A DNA stretch of 64,000 nucleotides from Pachypanchax playfairii (GCA_006937955.1 SSNP01000025.1:3545508-3609507), one strand, 5' to 3'; positions 1-12,611 are shown, counted from the stretch's first letter. Made by a program: numbers and translations. The notes: generated by a model not told the origin, from the letters alone.

Positions 1-1068
1 TGAAAAGGGTCAGATATTGATTGAGAAACATGAACTAAAGTACTGATGTGAAAAATGTGGACTAAGAAAATAAGTGGAGGACTGTGAGAGACAGGAAGCT
101 GGTGCTTAGTTTTGGAATGAGGGGTTAACTTGTGGGTAAAGTGGGGGGAGGGTTCTTCTGGATTCTAGAAGAAAGGTAGAGATGAGGAAAAAGGGCCAAA
201 GTTCCTGTGGATGAAATGGGGTTTACAGACAACACTTAGTAAACTTGGAATGAGTCGTGAGTCTATTTTTCTCTGCACAGCAAACAGACACCAAAAAGCA
301 AAGAGCTCTATGTTGCATATTACTGTCTTGTTTAAAAGAGAGAATTTACTAACTTGAGGAAACGGAAAGCCTTGAACCAGTCTGGAGGTAAATGAGACAG
401 AGAGGGAATCAGGAAGAGGAGGCTGGAAAAGGGGACAATGCAGCTCGAAAGTGGATTGTGTAAGACAGCATTAAGCCAAACGCTGATAAGGTACAGCTGC
501 TGCAGGCATGAAAGAGTGAGACAGCAGTGGGGAGAAGGGGTAAAACAGAAGAAACAAATGAGCACATGTGCACATTTATTATGCCGATGAGTTCAGTAAA
601 ATCCTCTCTTTGAGCCAGCACTACTTATTCACTGCAGAAATGTGCAGAATTTGGCCAGCATTAACATTTTTGTGTGTAAGAGCACAGAATATTTTGGTGC
701 ATAACTTGCAGGGAGATGTTTCTCTTAAGGGCGTTGTTGGGATTTGTTGGAGTCTTACTGAGGGAGGAAATGGTTTTGTGTCTTTCCTCTTTCCCTCGAT
801 CAGCTTTCATCTGGGTGACCGCTACACTAAACAACCAGCATTCCTCAAATCCAGCTTAGAATTCGGGACAGATCTTTGTTTTCAAGCCACAGGAATCCAG
901 TCTTCGACAGCCTTCCCACAAGCTGGGGCTTTAGAGAAGAATTACAGAGGAAACATGAAGGAGTGTAAGAGTTGCATCTATTTCCATTATGTTCCATCCT
1001 TTGCAGGATATAAGGGATGGGATGTGTGTCTATATTTAACCCTACGTCACTGTTCCTTCCTTTGCTGG

Positions 1069-1070
<2 letters not shown>

Positions 1071-1116
<46 letters not shown>
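1071..1116. repeat. (GT)n microsatellite, about 23 units
   Basis: Uninterrupted GT dinucleotides over 46 bases. It is bounded by non-repetitive sequence and lies in no recognised gene. Confidence 0.97.
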
Positions 1117-1118
<2 letters not shown>

Positions 1119-1365
1119 TGAATGTTTGTGGCTCAACTTCTCTATATTGGTTATCTAAACTCTCTCTAAAGGAGAAATTACAGGGACGCAAAACAAAAAC
1201 ATCTAAAACTGCTGTTACCATGTCAGGTTTATATTTACAATTACAATTACAGTTGGTAAATCTTGCAAGACTGAACTTAACTTTAATATACCACTCAGAA
1301 TTATTTGACACTCAGTAACATGTTTTTGATGAAGCATAAAGATTTTTATTGAATGCATCCTGCTA

Positions 1366-1655
1366 GAGGGAGCTGGTGTCATCCTGCAGCAGTCACTGGG
1401 GGAGAAGTAGGTATACCCTGCTGAGGGTGGGGGGTATCCCCTGGACAGGGTACTTGTGATCTAATGACAATTTAGAGTCACCAATCTTGCATGTTTTTGG
1501 ACTGTGAGAGGAAACTGGAGTCCCCTGGAGAAACCCCCGCTTGCACAGGGAGAACATGCAATCTCCATGCAGAAAGGCCCCAGCCCAGATTCAAACCCAG
1601 AACCTTCTCGCTTTAAGGCAACAGCTCTACCAACTGCCCACCGTGCAGCCCGTTA
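1366..1655 (-). mobile_element. GGAT-tail-class dispersed repeat (SINE-like), body only
   Basis: On the plus strand this reads tail to head: a segment like 'gtatacccctggacagg', then 'caatttagagtcaccaa', 'gcatgtttttggactgtg', 'gggagaacatgcaatctcc', and ends near 'ccaccgtgcagcc'. The same ordered landmarks recur, diverged and in the opposite orientation, at 15845-16262 and 53095-53437. This layout is a very common interspersed repeat in teleost genomes. I do not assign a family name. The GGAT tail seen in the other copies is missing here. Confidence 0.75.
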
Positions 1656-3256
1656 CCAATCAGGTGAATTTAAAATGATGACATGAGGTAAAAATCCTCT
1701 TTTAAATCTGAACCATTTGCAACTATTTGAGTTCTATTATAACTTGAACAGGATGAAAATTAGTTGATGAATAATTAATAATTAACTGAAAAAGTTGAAT
1801 AATTGCTGTTTCTGATGAACTTGCATGTGAATTCATTAAAGAGTTAGACTTGCACTCAAGTGCTTCTAAGTGAATAACATGTTCTGCCTGCAGAGATTAA
1901 AGTTTTAATGTGTTCTAGTAAATAAGTAGTTCCAGTAGAAAAGGGACTTTGTGCTAAAGATGTAATCCAAATATAAAGATGTGTGTCACCTGATTTCTGA
2001 ATTGTTTACCAGAACAGAACTTTGGATTTTTTTTAAAAACAAACCATATGAGCTACTGACTTTCTCTGCCAGGAGATGTTCATATCCAGAATCCATCTAT
2101 AAAATGTTGTTTATCGACATCTCCAGCTCTGCAAGAGTCCCTGGATATAAAATCCAACTTGGTGAGAAGTTGTTAAGAACTTAGTAATTAGCTCTTAAAT
2201 ACTAAAACTCACAGGATCATTAATCATTTTTGTCTGAGGCACATGTTCCAACCTCAGGCCTGTAAACATAAACATGCTATCAGTGCGAGGAATGTATTCA
2301 TTTTCCATGAGAAACATCTTTCCCATGTTTCTGGCATAACCACAACGTATTATATAATCATGCTGAGAAATGTTTTAGTTTTTTACATGAAAGAATTATT
2401 AAAATTCTTCTCTGTTCTAAGCTGCAGAACACGTTGCAAACCAAGACCTGGTTTATTAAAGAGATACCATAAATAGATGAAACATCATCTCCTCCTGCTT
2501 AGGATCATTGGGACCCAGCTGGTTCCCACACCCTTGCAGTCCGGGTCAATCACCGCAGGATGACGTGATCCAGAAAGCTCCACATTCCCACACTGCTTTT
2601 CATGTGAAACTGAGCCATTGGGACCAAACATGTACACTCACTCATGCAAAAAACAAGCCCAAATGGTTCTCTGCATGTAAACAAACAGAATGTTCACCAA
2701 AAAAAAGTCACAACATGATGTAAACTCTTGGTCAGAGGTCAAGTTTTTTCTCTAGATGACTCTGAAACCCCTTCATCCAACCAGCCGGCCTGCCTGTGTT
2801 TACATGACGGTAACTCCCTAGCAGCACTGAGGCCAGGCATCACAACAGATCTATTGTAGCTGCACAGATGTGGCTTTGGCCTGGAGATGCCTTGATTATC
2901 TACATCATCTTTTAAAACAAAGACATAACACACACGGTCACACTTCTTGTCATAAGAATCCAACATAAACATGTTTCTTATCCTCTTATTTTAACTTCTT
3001 CCACAGTCTTAAAAACACGAAATTCTGATGGGCCAAAAATATTTCAGACTTCCTGTTTTTATTCTCTCCTTTATATCCAAATGGTGAAACCATCATCAAC
3101 CAAACATCCATTAAAATAAGTCTTTGGTAGATGTGGATGAAACAGAACACAGATGTACATGTATGAAGGAAGCTGGAGAAAAAAACCAAGAAGGAAACTC
3201 AAGTGAAAATTAAATCAGATTTAACAGAAATAATCAGGAAACAACTTTAAAATTTC

Positions 3257-3384
3257 ATCCATCCATCCATCCATCCATCCATCCATCCATCCATCCATCC
3301 ATCCATCCATCCATCCATCCATCCATCCATCCATCCATCCATCCATCCATCCATCCATCCATCCATCCATCCATCCATCCATCC
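3257..3384. repeat. (ATCC)n microsatellite, 32 units
   Basis: Perfect tetranucleotide array of 128 bases. Read on the minus strand it is (GGAT)n, the tail motif of the dispersed repeat at 53095, but no repeat body flanks it. The long open frame across it (a repeated Trp-Met-Asp-Gly) is a product of the repeat and not a gene. Confidence 0.97.
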
Positions 3385-4128
3385 AAATTGGACCGGTAAA
3401 AAAATCACCTTGCTATACTGTATAAAGAAAATGCTGTTCAATGTATCGATCCAGCCCTTTTTCTTTGGACTCTAGGTTTTTCCAAACCTTTTTACTCTAA
3501 GAACTGATCATTTTTTAGAGAAACATCTCTAACCACTGAATCAATTAGTCCTGAAGGCTCTCTATGCTCCTAAAGCATATAACAGACAACCTAAAAAATA
3601 ACTTACAGAAAAAGGATATTTAGGTTATTTATTACCAGAAACCCGTCACAATAAAATGTATTTCAAATTCTGTTAAACAAATAAAAAAAAAGGAGTTTAA
3701 CAGAAACAATATTAACTCATCACCAGCATGAAGCTTCCAAAAGAGTCTCAGGTTGATATTTGTTCTGTGTTTTTTCTTCATGACTTCTTCTCATCTGATG
3801 ATGTTGTGTTAGATCTCATATTTCTTATTTTGTCTCCCACTTGTCTGCTCTCCTCATTTTTATAAACAACATGCAATGTTCAAACTTTTCTGTCAAGAAA
3901 TTCTGTCTCATTACTGATATTAAAAAGTATTAAAGAAATATTTGCTGGTATAAACCTTTTATACATTTTACCTCTAAACACAACAAATAAAACAGAAATC
4001 TGGACCACAGTGTTGAAGTACTTAACAGATTGTTTTACATGAACCAGATAGAGGATTCTAACATAAACATACTCATTAGTTTTCGGATGCAGTTTGATGA
4101 CACACACACAGAGACCACGTGCACTGAC

Positions 4129-4257
4129 CTTGGTAAGCCTCATCCTGGTGCTGTCCCTCCTCTCCAGACTCCTTCTCTTCTGGGACGAGCTTCGGACCAC
4201 AGGCACCAGTTGCACCTCTCCCTCCCCGCACCAGTCCGAGCTCAGGATGCAACCCAT
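4129..4257 (-). CDS. Candidate N-terminal coding exon, Met-Gly-Cys start, gene unknown
   Basis: The minus strand opens with ATG at 4257 and reads 43 codons to AAG, followed at once by GTCAGT, a plausible splice donor (phase 0). The peptide begins MGCILSSDW. Gly2 and Cys3 are the residues used for N-myristoylation plus palmitoylation in many peripheral membrane proteins. It then has a basic serine-rich stretch (RSSSQKRRSLERRDS). Upstream, the minus strand is purine-rich for about 500 bases, which could be a leader. Further exons would lie to the left; none was found in 1-4128. KRT18 in human sits near EIF4B and TNS2, so a tensin-2-like N terminus is one idea, but nothing here proves it. A chance open frame is possible. 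Confidence 0.33.
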
Positions 4258-4429
4258 ATAGGTAGACTGGCTCCAGGACTGTTCCAGTCAGTCCTCCTTT
4301 CTCCTCGTGTCCCTCTTCACCTCTGTACTCTGTCTGAATACACTCCTGGGCAGCTGTTTTTGTCAGCTGGAGAGACCGAGGAGGCCCTTCCCCTTTTTTT
4401 GGCTGTCGTTCAGCCCTACAGAGACAGAG

Positions 4430-4880
4430 GGAAGGACACGCTCTGCCCTTCTCTACCACTTTTACACAACACAGTCTTTAAAAACACCTCCTGCCCAGCC
4501 CTACTGGACATGTGGACTCCCTGTTTTTCTGCCTGTCTTCTTTCAGTTTCAACACAACTTTCTTCAGCACTCCTTCTCCTTCTTCACTTTATCTCAACAT
4601 CCTTATTCTCTCTCTCAAACATCAAAGCTTAAGGATCCTTATTCTCATCCTCTGCAGTTCTTCTTCAGTTCTACCTTTCTTTTTGCTTTTCGTCGTCTTG
4701 CTGAGTCCTTCCATCCCGTGAGCAGTTCTCTCCCTTCCCTCTTTCTCCCTCTCCTCCTGAGTCTACCCCTCAGCCACGGTTGCCTCACTCTTACATATAC
4801 AATTACCTCTCTGTTCTCACCCCCACCCATCTCTCCTCCTCAGCTCCCCTCTGTTTCCTGCTCCCAGAAACAGGCAGATA
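4430..4880. other. Pyrimidine-rich (plus) / purine-rich (minus) tract
   Basis: Strong CT bias on the plus strand for about 450 bases, with runs such as 'ccctttttctccctctcc'. It produces several open frames rich in Ser, Leu and Pro that do not look like real proteins. It may be the untranslated leader of the candidate exon at 4129-4257. Confidence 0.6.
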
Positions 4881-4889
4881 CTCCTTAGC

Positions 4890-7186
4890 CCCAGCAACAA
4901 CACATTGTTGGTATTGTGTAGAAAACAAGCAAGAAAAACCACAACAGCAACAGCAGCTGTTAGGATGCTGAGCAAGGCAGTGATTCAGAGTGGACTGAGC
5001 ATTCAACAAACTGAGACTTCTCTTGTTTATGTCGCAGAGGTCTTTGTCCCACAGACAAAAGTCCCTTTTTATCCCAGAATCCACACCTGTAAACCAAAGA
5101 TGTGTAATGTTATGAGAAAGAATGCTAGATTCTGGTTTAAGGTAAAAAAGTGACTCAATTTCTTTTTTTAATTGCACAAAACTTTAAAAATTGTTTGTAT
5201 TCCCCACAAACTCGTTGCTGTTTATTTCTTCTTTTAGTGTTTTGGCTGCTACACAAGAGCTCACAAGATTTGGATGTGAGACTGTACCCCTTAAAAGGCA
5301 AATTCTTGATGGTTCTCCAAAAGCTCCCCTCCTCCTCCTCCTCCTCCCTCTTCTTCTTTTCATAACTTTGTATTGACTCCTTCATCCTTTTTCTCCCTTT
5401 TGTTTTTATTTCTTTCACTGCCACCGCTGCTTTACTTTCCTCACTTCTGACCCAAACTACAGAGAAGACATTGATTGTTTTAGACTTCCCAAAAGTCAGT
5501 GCATTAAATCATTTCTGGGACTCATTGGACCTCTCTGCAGTTCACCTTCCAGTGTTGCTTTTCTTTAATCCCTCCTCCTCATGCACATTTCCCTCAGACA
5601 AGGTTTCAGACATGAGCTCAGGCTGCAGACTGTTTACTACAAACCCCCCTCCTGGTTTTACGTGCCATGAAATTAACTCCTTCTAATCAACTCAGCTCCT
5701 GTTAATGTTGCTTGTTTTGGAAAATACAGGGAAAACATACTTTTTATAAACTGATCTATTAATTGAAGCACTTTTGAATCAAAGTCTGTAATTCCAAATC
5801 TTATTTTTTTCAGATTAGGAGAAACTCAGAGAACAGATATGACATACCATCTTTACTATCTTGTCCTCCTTACAAAAATGTGCCATTGCAGAATACTTGG
5901 CTCTATCTAAGAGACTTGGCAGAAATCTTTGTCAGTCTGGATCAGTGATTAAGATTAACAACACATTTTTGGATGTGGCTTTAATAGAGAGGAAAAGAGA
6001 GAGAGAGAGAATGGATAGAAAAGACTTGAGAAGATCAGCAAAGTACAAATATGGAGAGCAAAAGAGAAAAAGTAACATCGGCAACAAAAGCAAAGAAGCA
6101 CAGAAATAGATGCAGTTGATGTCGTTCCCCTTTTCTCTTTCCAAACATCATTTGATACAACATTGTTTGTATCAGTCTTGGATGATTTATTAAGCCTTTC
6201 ACTGTTCAATATGAATGACAACATGGAAAATACAAACAGTCATTTTCAGTTGGATTTGGGGATTTTTTTCTGTCCAGATGACAAAATATATAAATTCATC
6301 ATTTATTACTCTAATAAAAAATCTTAATATTTCTTGGGCTTTTAAAATTGCCAACTCATCATAAACTTTAAGTTGATCCACATAATGAATAAAATCCCAC
6401 ATCAGCCTACCACTAATATATTTACTTTATTTTTGCTTTTAATTGCCATCAATTTAAGTGAAGTTGCATTTGAACTTAATAGTAATCTAAACTATGAGTG
6501 AAAGTCAAAATAATAATAATGCAAATAATCATCGTGATCCAACAAGTTGGATCAAACTTTAAAAATCAACCTATTAAACTGTGTTTAACAGACTTCCAGC
6601 TGATTAATGATCGTTTAACGAATAAAAGTCATAGTTGAATAAAGTTATAGATATAAGTCGTGATGGACTAAGCTCACAGAGAACATAAAAGCCGGAAACA
6701 GACTCCCCTGCTTAGTAATACTGGAAAAATTTGAAGAAACTGAAACAACAGTTAGCTGGAAATGTGTCATATCCAAATATTTTGGATAATCCTAGGAGAG
6801 ACGTTAATCTAGTGAGTAAAAAGGAAGCCAAAAAAAGTGTCTTTCTGCAAAGGTTTAAATGTCTCACATTGTCTCTCGAGAGAAGTGAGACAATTCATTA
6901 TCTGTATTAATAACTTATTATCAAGATATTTATAATCCATAGTGAACATTTATGTATCATGTGGATTTAAAAAAAAAAACTTCTTAATGTTTCTCTTATA
7001 AAATGTACACAAAATAATGGTAATTTAGCCATTCAAAAATATTAATCATGTTAGCGTTCCAAAGCTAACAATGTGCTGAAAAAAGATGGTTATTGTCAAG
7101 GAAAATGTCTACTCATGTTTCACATACTTTCAGAGTAAAATTATATTAAAAAAAAGAATAAAAGAGGGGAGCTGAAGTAGGAACAG
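4890..7186. other. Intergenic stretch, no gene seen
   Basis: AT-rich, with a short (CTC)n run near 5330-5346 and a short (GA)n run near 5996-6010. The open frames are short and lack splice context or recognisable motifs. Confidence 0.5.
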
Positions 7187-7200
7187 GGTACCATAGCAAC
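7187..7200 (+). promoter_or_regulatory. RFX X-box-like motif upstream of the CCDC183-like gene
   Basis: The sequence GGTACC-AT-AGCAAC matches the RFX X-box layout (GTNRCC, a 0-3 base spacer, RGYAAC) with one mismatch in the left half-site and a perfect right half-site. It lies about 107 bases before the ATG at 7307. Ciliary genes commonly carry X-boxes about 50-150 bases before the start codon. The match to a gene of axonemal type is what makes this short motif credible. Confidence 0.5.
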
Positions 7201-7306
7201 AGTAACTAAGCAACTTAATGTAGTGATTTCAAAACTTAGCTACCAAACCAGTAAAAATGTTTGAAGCTTTATGTCACTGCTAGTTTGTTCAATAATTTAG
7301 GTTAAA

Positions 7307-10300
7307 ATGGATTTAAACTCCTTTGTACAAATTATAAATAGAAGTTCTTCAACTCAGGATCAAATTAAAAAATCAGGTAAGTTTTGAAGAAACAAAACTG
7401 AACAAGTTGGATTTTAACAAATGTCCAATGGTTTATGGGATTACTGTGTTGAATTTCAATAACTATTTATATCTGATTATAATATGTGGGCAAAGATAAG
7501 GAGGAAGGATGGAAGGAAGAACAATGTTTATTGATGAGGAGAATAGGTGGGGTTGATTGACAGTTACAGGTAACAATATCCAGTAAACAGACTGTAGTAT
7601 GAATCTCTGATAAATGTTAAACCCATGTGGGAGCAGAGATGGGAAATCCAGCAAGGGTCAAAAACCAGATAAATCTAATCAATCAAGGCAGTAAATCTGA
7701 TGGAAGTGAAGCAGAGTCGAAATCCAGGGTGAAAATTACTCGAACAAACAGACCAACAGTGAAACACTCGGTGATGCTGGTCATGCAAACTAACTCACAC
7801 AAGACAGGCAGCACAGGGAAACTTAATTAGGAAACTAAACAGGTGCAGAGAATGAAAGATGCAGGCCATGAGACATGATTACAGACATGAGTAGTACAAA
7901 CCCAAACACAAGATACTCATATAGTAAACTCAAAAGTACTCTGAACAAAAAAACAACTTACAGGAGCAATAAAACACAAACAGGAACGAACGTGACATCT
8001 GATGGTCACATTTTACTGTTGATGCAAAACTTTTATACTTTTAATTAGTATAAATTTTTGCTTTTATGAACTAGTTTTTTATTATAAACACAGAGGAAAG
8101 TAATGAGTTACTCCAAAGTGGTTGTAAACTGACATATCAAAACTGTTTCTAAATAATACACCTTTTCTTCTAGGCAGGGAATTAACAATATTACAGTTAT
8201 TATGTTGGTTACCAAAAGTTACTCTTAAGACAGGAGTAACCTAAATATTATACTCAGGGAAGTAAATTATATTTTAACTAACTGTTTTACTTTTAATCTA
8301 GATTGGACCAAACAGGCTCATTAAGTGTGTCCTGTGTAGTTTTACACTGTATGTCTGTATTTGTTCTCATTATGTGGCCTACATGGCTTTTTGAAGTAAT
8401 TATCTGAATATGTTTTAGAAAAAAACTCATTCAAATGTTCAAACTCAGCTGTTGTGAAAAGTTACATTTTAATTTCCAGAAACATGTGGAGAGGAAAAAG
8501 CTAAAGCTCTGCTGATGATGAGGACGCTTTCCAAGCATGGTCTGCCTTTGGAAGTGAGTTCTAAGCATACATGTATACAAAGACTAAATAATTGTGACGG
8601 TGGTCTTCTTAAAATTGAATTTCACACTAATACATAAATATTTAGCCAAAACTGGAACAAGTGGAGCACAGAAGATATTTGCTGATTGAACAAAGCAACT
8701 GGGTAACATGTGCAGTGAAAGATAAAGAGGTCAGACTGAAAGAGTTGTTGAAAACGATTGACTGTCAATCTGGAAATGAAGAGTGCAAAGAAACAGAAGA
8801 TCACGTAAGTTTAATCACTGCAACTTTACACAGACTTAATCCTAACATAATACTAGCGTTGTCATTAAATGTGAAAATACTTGTTAAATATTAATGTGTA
8901 AGTTTAACTACTTTAAACTTATATGATAACACAAAGCAAATGATCTCATAATATTCCAAACATAGAGACGTTTAGAGTTGTTCTGCAGATCAAATAGATC
9001 AGGTGTAGCATTATTAATCAGATTGTTAATGTTTCACTTCATTTTGTAACATCAGCAAAATGTTGAGCTGGAGAACAACCAAGAGAAGGTGAAATTTAAG
9101 ATAAAGGAGGCTAAGAAAATCCAGATTACCTATCAACTCATCTATGAGCACCTGAAGCAGGTGAGCTGAGCTGTCAGATAAATCAACTATTTCATGAGAG
9201 AATGAGAATTTAAACACTGTTCAATGGAAAGACAACAACTACAGAATTAAAAAGTAGATAAAAGACATGATGCTAATATGTCCTGCTATATTCTATTCAT
9301 ATTATCTAGGGGGAATTAGGGTTAGGGTAAGTTGTTGGGGGCTAAAATAACTCCCATAAAATTCTAAATATAATTCCCATTAGCACATCAGTACATAAAT
9401 ATTGTCTCATTCAGCCTTTTTTAACAAACAGGAACTTTCTGCTTTGGAAACAGTTTGGAATCAAAAGGAATGTGAATTTATGACTTTAGAGGAAGCAGTG
9501 AATAAAGCAAAGAAAACATTTAGGGGGGTATGCCTTGATGCCAGTCATGCAGAGGTAAGACTTTTATTTTTGAATTTCCTAATTTGAGCTTATTTTTCCA
9601 CTAAAATGACCACTTCAGTCACAGATATGCATTATGTTTTAGGAACATCTCAAAATGAACTTACGGTAATGAGACTCTGTTGCCTTTATAGGCTTTATAT
9701 TCATAAACTCCCTTTAGTTTGACAGTATGTATGACATATGACAGTCAAATTAATTAAAAATACTTCTTGATTTGAAATGGGACTTTCAAACATTTGGTCA
9801 TGTGATTTTCTTCTCTCTATCAGGGCCAGAAGGTTTCCATGGAATCTAAAGTCCTGGAAAAAATAAGGAAAATGGAAGGTGAGCTGAAACAGCTGACTGC
9901 TAAAAAACATGATCTTCAAACACTTTTCAAAACATCTAAGCAGAGTGAGCTGATAAGGCCGGTAGGTATGAAAGATGATATGAATTATAATCCTGATTAC
10001 GACATTATGTATTTGCTAATTCCTGAGTTTTGTTAAAGTATCATCCAATACTTTGTCCAATTTCTTTTGCTCGGATGCAGGATAATAAAGAAAAAGAGGT
10101 TACAGCTGAGACAACAGCAGCAAAACAAGGAAATGGTAAGTGGAGAAATAACAACAACTACACATCAGAAGTCAATAAAATAGCAGCTGTGTACAAATAT
10201 AAAGATCTCAAACACGAAACTGGATTCATCAGAATAGAACAAATACTCAAAATATCAATATGATTAGCGAGAGAAATAAAATTAGCAACATGTGACTTTA

Positions 10301-12599
10301 TGGTGTGATGTAGAAATGAAGCTGTAGATTCAGAGTCATCCACGACATGATAATCAAGCAGAGATGAAGATCATTTAACAATCAGCTGTGATTCAGTAAC
10401 ACATGAAAGTTTCTTTGTGCCACTGAAGATCAGCAGCATGATACCTCAGAGTCTGACCTCAAACAGCTGGAGGATTTGAAGGCTCTGGAGGAAGCTCTGG
10501 GGGAAGTTCTGGACTTAGCAGCGATGCAGGTAATTTATTCACACTGCATGTAGTGAAATTAAAGCCAATGATGTAACTTGAAGCACATGCCTTTAGCTTC
10601 TCAAGAACCAGCCCAGGTTTTGTCGTCGCTGTTCATCAGGAAATCTTAGACTCCTTTCTGTACGTCACTGTGAAACCAGACCAGTGACTCCGTCAACCCC
10701 CTGCTCTTGATTGACTTGTGTGGCTTCATTACATAAAACTGTGATTTTTACTTTCACCACGGAAGTTTTCATGGTGATATTGTTTATTGTCGCTGTAAGT
10801 GCTTTAGGAGGACACATTTAAAGGTGGTAAAGAGGATTTTGTAGCAAATTTAGATGTCTAATTTACTTTAAAATCATTGCATCTACTTGTAGCAGTCTTG
10901 TACTTGTGGTTTCCAAAAGAAAAAGTTAAAATATTTATAAATCGTAGATCTGGTGAGGCTTGAAACAAAGTAGCCAATAGATAATGAACCCTTTTAAGGC
11001 TAAAATGCATGCACACTATTCGAAAAACAACAAGCAGCTTCTCATTCGGGGCAAAATCCTCATTACCACCATTAAGCCAATATTACCACAGTCAGTCATG
11101 ATGAAGTTTTGGTGATTTAATTTCTTCAGATAATCTGCTGTGAAAAAGACTCCAGTCTGAATAACTGTTAACGAAAAGATTATTTAAAAGAAACTCGTGT
11201 GTCTAGATTTAAATTATCAAGCAAACATGAAATGTTTGCAGAAAACAGTTAAAATGAAAATGAATGCTACATGGAAACTGATAAATCAGACATTTATCAA
11301 TTATTTCTTTTCTTTCTAAAGTTTGTGACTTTATCGTGTTTTCACAGCAAACCTTTAAGACGTTACTCCTCAATAAGAAATCCAGCTTTGAAGAAGATAT
11401 CAGGATGAAGACGGAGACCCTGGCTGATCTGCAGCTTCACCGTGACAAACTCAAAAACAGCAAGACGTCTTCAGTTCCAAGGTACTAACACTGAACACTC
11501 AATCCAGATGTTTTCATGTGTCTGATGCTTGATGACATTTCTGTTTATTGTTCAGCTCTAAATGAAGAAACTCTGTTTATGTGTAACTGTAACGATAAGA
11601 CTGCAGAGTGACAAAGTTCTGAACCCTCATGCTCATGATTTGTTTTACTTTTATTGTCTCAAACATTTGTTTGTTTTCAGGCTTAACGAGCTAAAGGAGG
11701 AAATAAATCAAGAACTGAATCGCGTTGGACGACTACAGCCCGACCTGAAGAAGTCCCAGGATCTGCTGGAAGCCGTGGATCAAGTCATCAGCAACCTTTA
11801 CTTTCTACTGAACATCACGCCTGTGGAGGTTTGGAAAAAAATAACAAAAATCTGTTCAAGTTTCCTCTCATTGTATAATTGTTATTCTCATTTTAAGGAT
11901 ACAGAACACCATGATTCAATTCCAAAAGAAGTTTTTATGTTTTGTTAAATTTAAAGAATGGAAGTCAAAAGTATTTTCAGTTTTACACAGAAAAAAAGAT
12001 TGAAGAAAAATCAGAAAAATGTACATAAACAATAACAAATAACTTTACTGTTTAATTTTCCTGTTTGTTTATCCCTTCGAAGTATTTGTTTTTATGTAAC
12101 TGACGCATGTCTCAACTTTCCTGTTCAGGGATCGTCCTGTTTGTCCAGCGTAGACAAACTGAGTGACATCAGCGTCCATCTTCAGAAACTTCTGGAAAAA
12201 ACAAAGAAGTTGGACATCAGCAGCCAGGACACGGAGAAGGTGCTGCACTTTTATGATACTTGCCCAAATTATTTATTTTTCCAAATCCAAAACCCTCTTT
12301 AATAATCAGACCAGATGTTTTCCTCAAATTTAATCTACTATAGTGACTTTTATAATGTTACTTAGATTAAAAACTTGGATCCTGACAGTTTCCAACATTC
12401 AGAGAATGTAGAGATTATAGAGCATCACACTTAAATCATACTATAAATCTGCCATTTGCCTTTTCTTTCAGATACCTCTGAGTTAAGTGTTGATGGAGAG
12501 GAGTGTGATCCATCTCATAAGAAAATCAAACACAACAGCAGACACCTGACTGAAGCTCAGCAGAAGAATAAATCCACAAAGGCAAAGAGGAGGCAGTGA
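7307..12599 (+). CDS. ccdc183: CCDC183-like coiled-coil protein, 12 coding exons, about 444 aa
   Basis: Coding exons: 7307-7376, 8480-8553, 8646-8804, 9056-9160, 9432-9554, 9824-9961, 10081-10135, 10429-10529, 11348-11481, 11681-11828, 12129-12239, and 12483-12599 (or from 12472). Each is bounded by AG and GT, and phases join without stops through exon 11 (406 codons). The protein is mostly charged heptad-like helix. By memory of the family, two stretches resemble CCDC183: residues about 103-136 (ELENNQEKVKFKI, then YQLIYEHLK) and 344-369 (KKSQDLLEAVDQVISNLYFL). The C terminus is basic (KAKRRQ), also as in CCDC183. Human CCDC183 is about 534 aa, so this form is shorter. Known role of the relatives: axonemal or sperm-flagellum microtubule proteins of the ODAD3-type coiled-coil group. 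The ATG at 7307 was chosen as the first ATG of an exon ending in GTAAGT; a further upstream exon cannot be excluded. The last exon has two candidate acceptors: 12472 gives an early stop after 4 codons, and 12483 keeps the frame for 38 more residues. Confidence 0.83.
7490..7990. repeat. Possible dispersed repeat inside intron 1 of the CCDC183-like gene
   Basis: This segment (with 'gcaagggtcaaaaaccag', 'caggaacgaacgtgacat') has the composition and phrase structure of a common teleost interspersed repeat and differs in texture from the flanking intron. I cannot show termini or a target duplication. Confidence 0.28.
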
Positions 12600-12605
12600 T
12601 TTTAA

Positions 12606-12611
12606 AATAAA
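12606..12611 (+). terminator. Polyadenylation signal AATAAA of the CCDC183-like gene
   Basis: AATAAA starts 7 bases after the stop codon at 12597-12599, inside a very short 3' untranslated region. Its position supports 12599 as the real end of the reading frame. Confidence 0.65.

Larger units (their letters stand above)
1..4128. other. Non-coding stretch left of the candidate MGC exon
   Basis: No exon with flanking splice sites and protein-like composition was found on either strand. The stretch holds a (GT)n microsatellite, one copy of a GGAT-tailed dispersed repeat and a long (ATCC)n array, listed separately. If the candidate exon at 4129-4257 is real, this would be its first intron, or part of it. 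Confidence 0.5.

Noticed and set aside
568..1158. 196-codon open frame on the plus strand
   Set aside because: Ends in Cys-Val repeats from the GT microsatellite, has no domain and biased composition. Judged a chance frame.
3247..3441. Open frame of Trp-Met-Asp-Gly repeats
   Set aside because: Direct translation of the (GGAT)n microsatellite.
4030..4888. Overlapping long open frames on the plus strand
   Set aside because: They arise from a CT-rich tract. The overlapping frames share no consistent coding signal, and splice sites are lacking.
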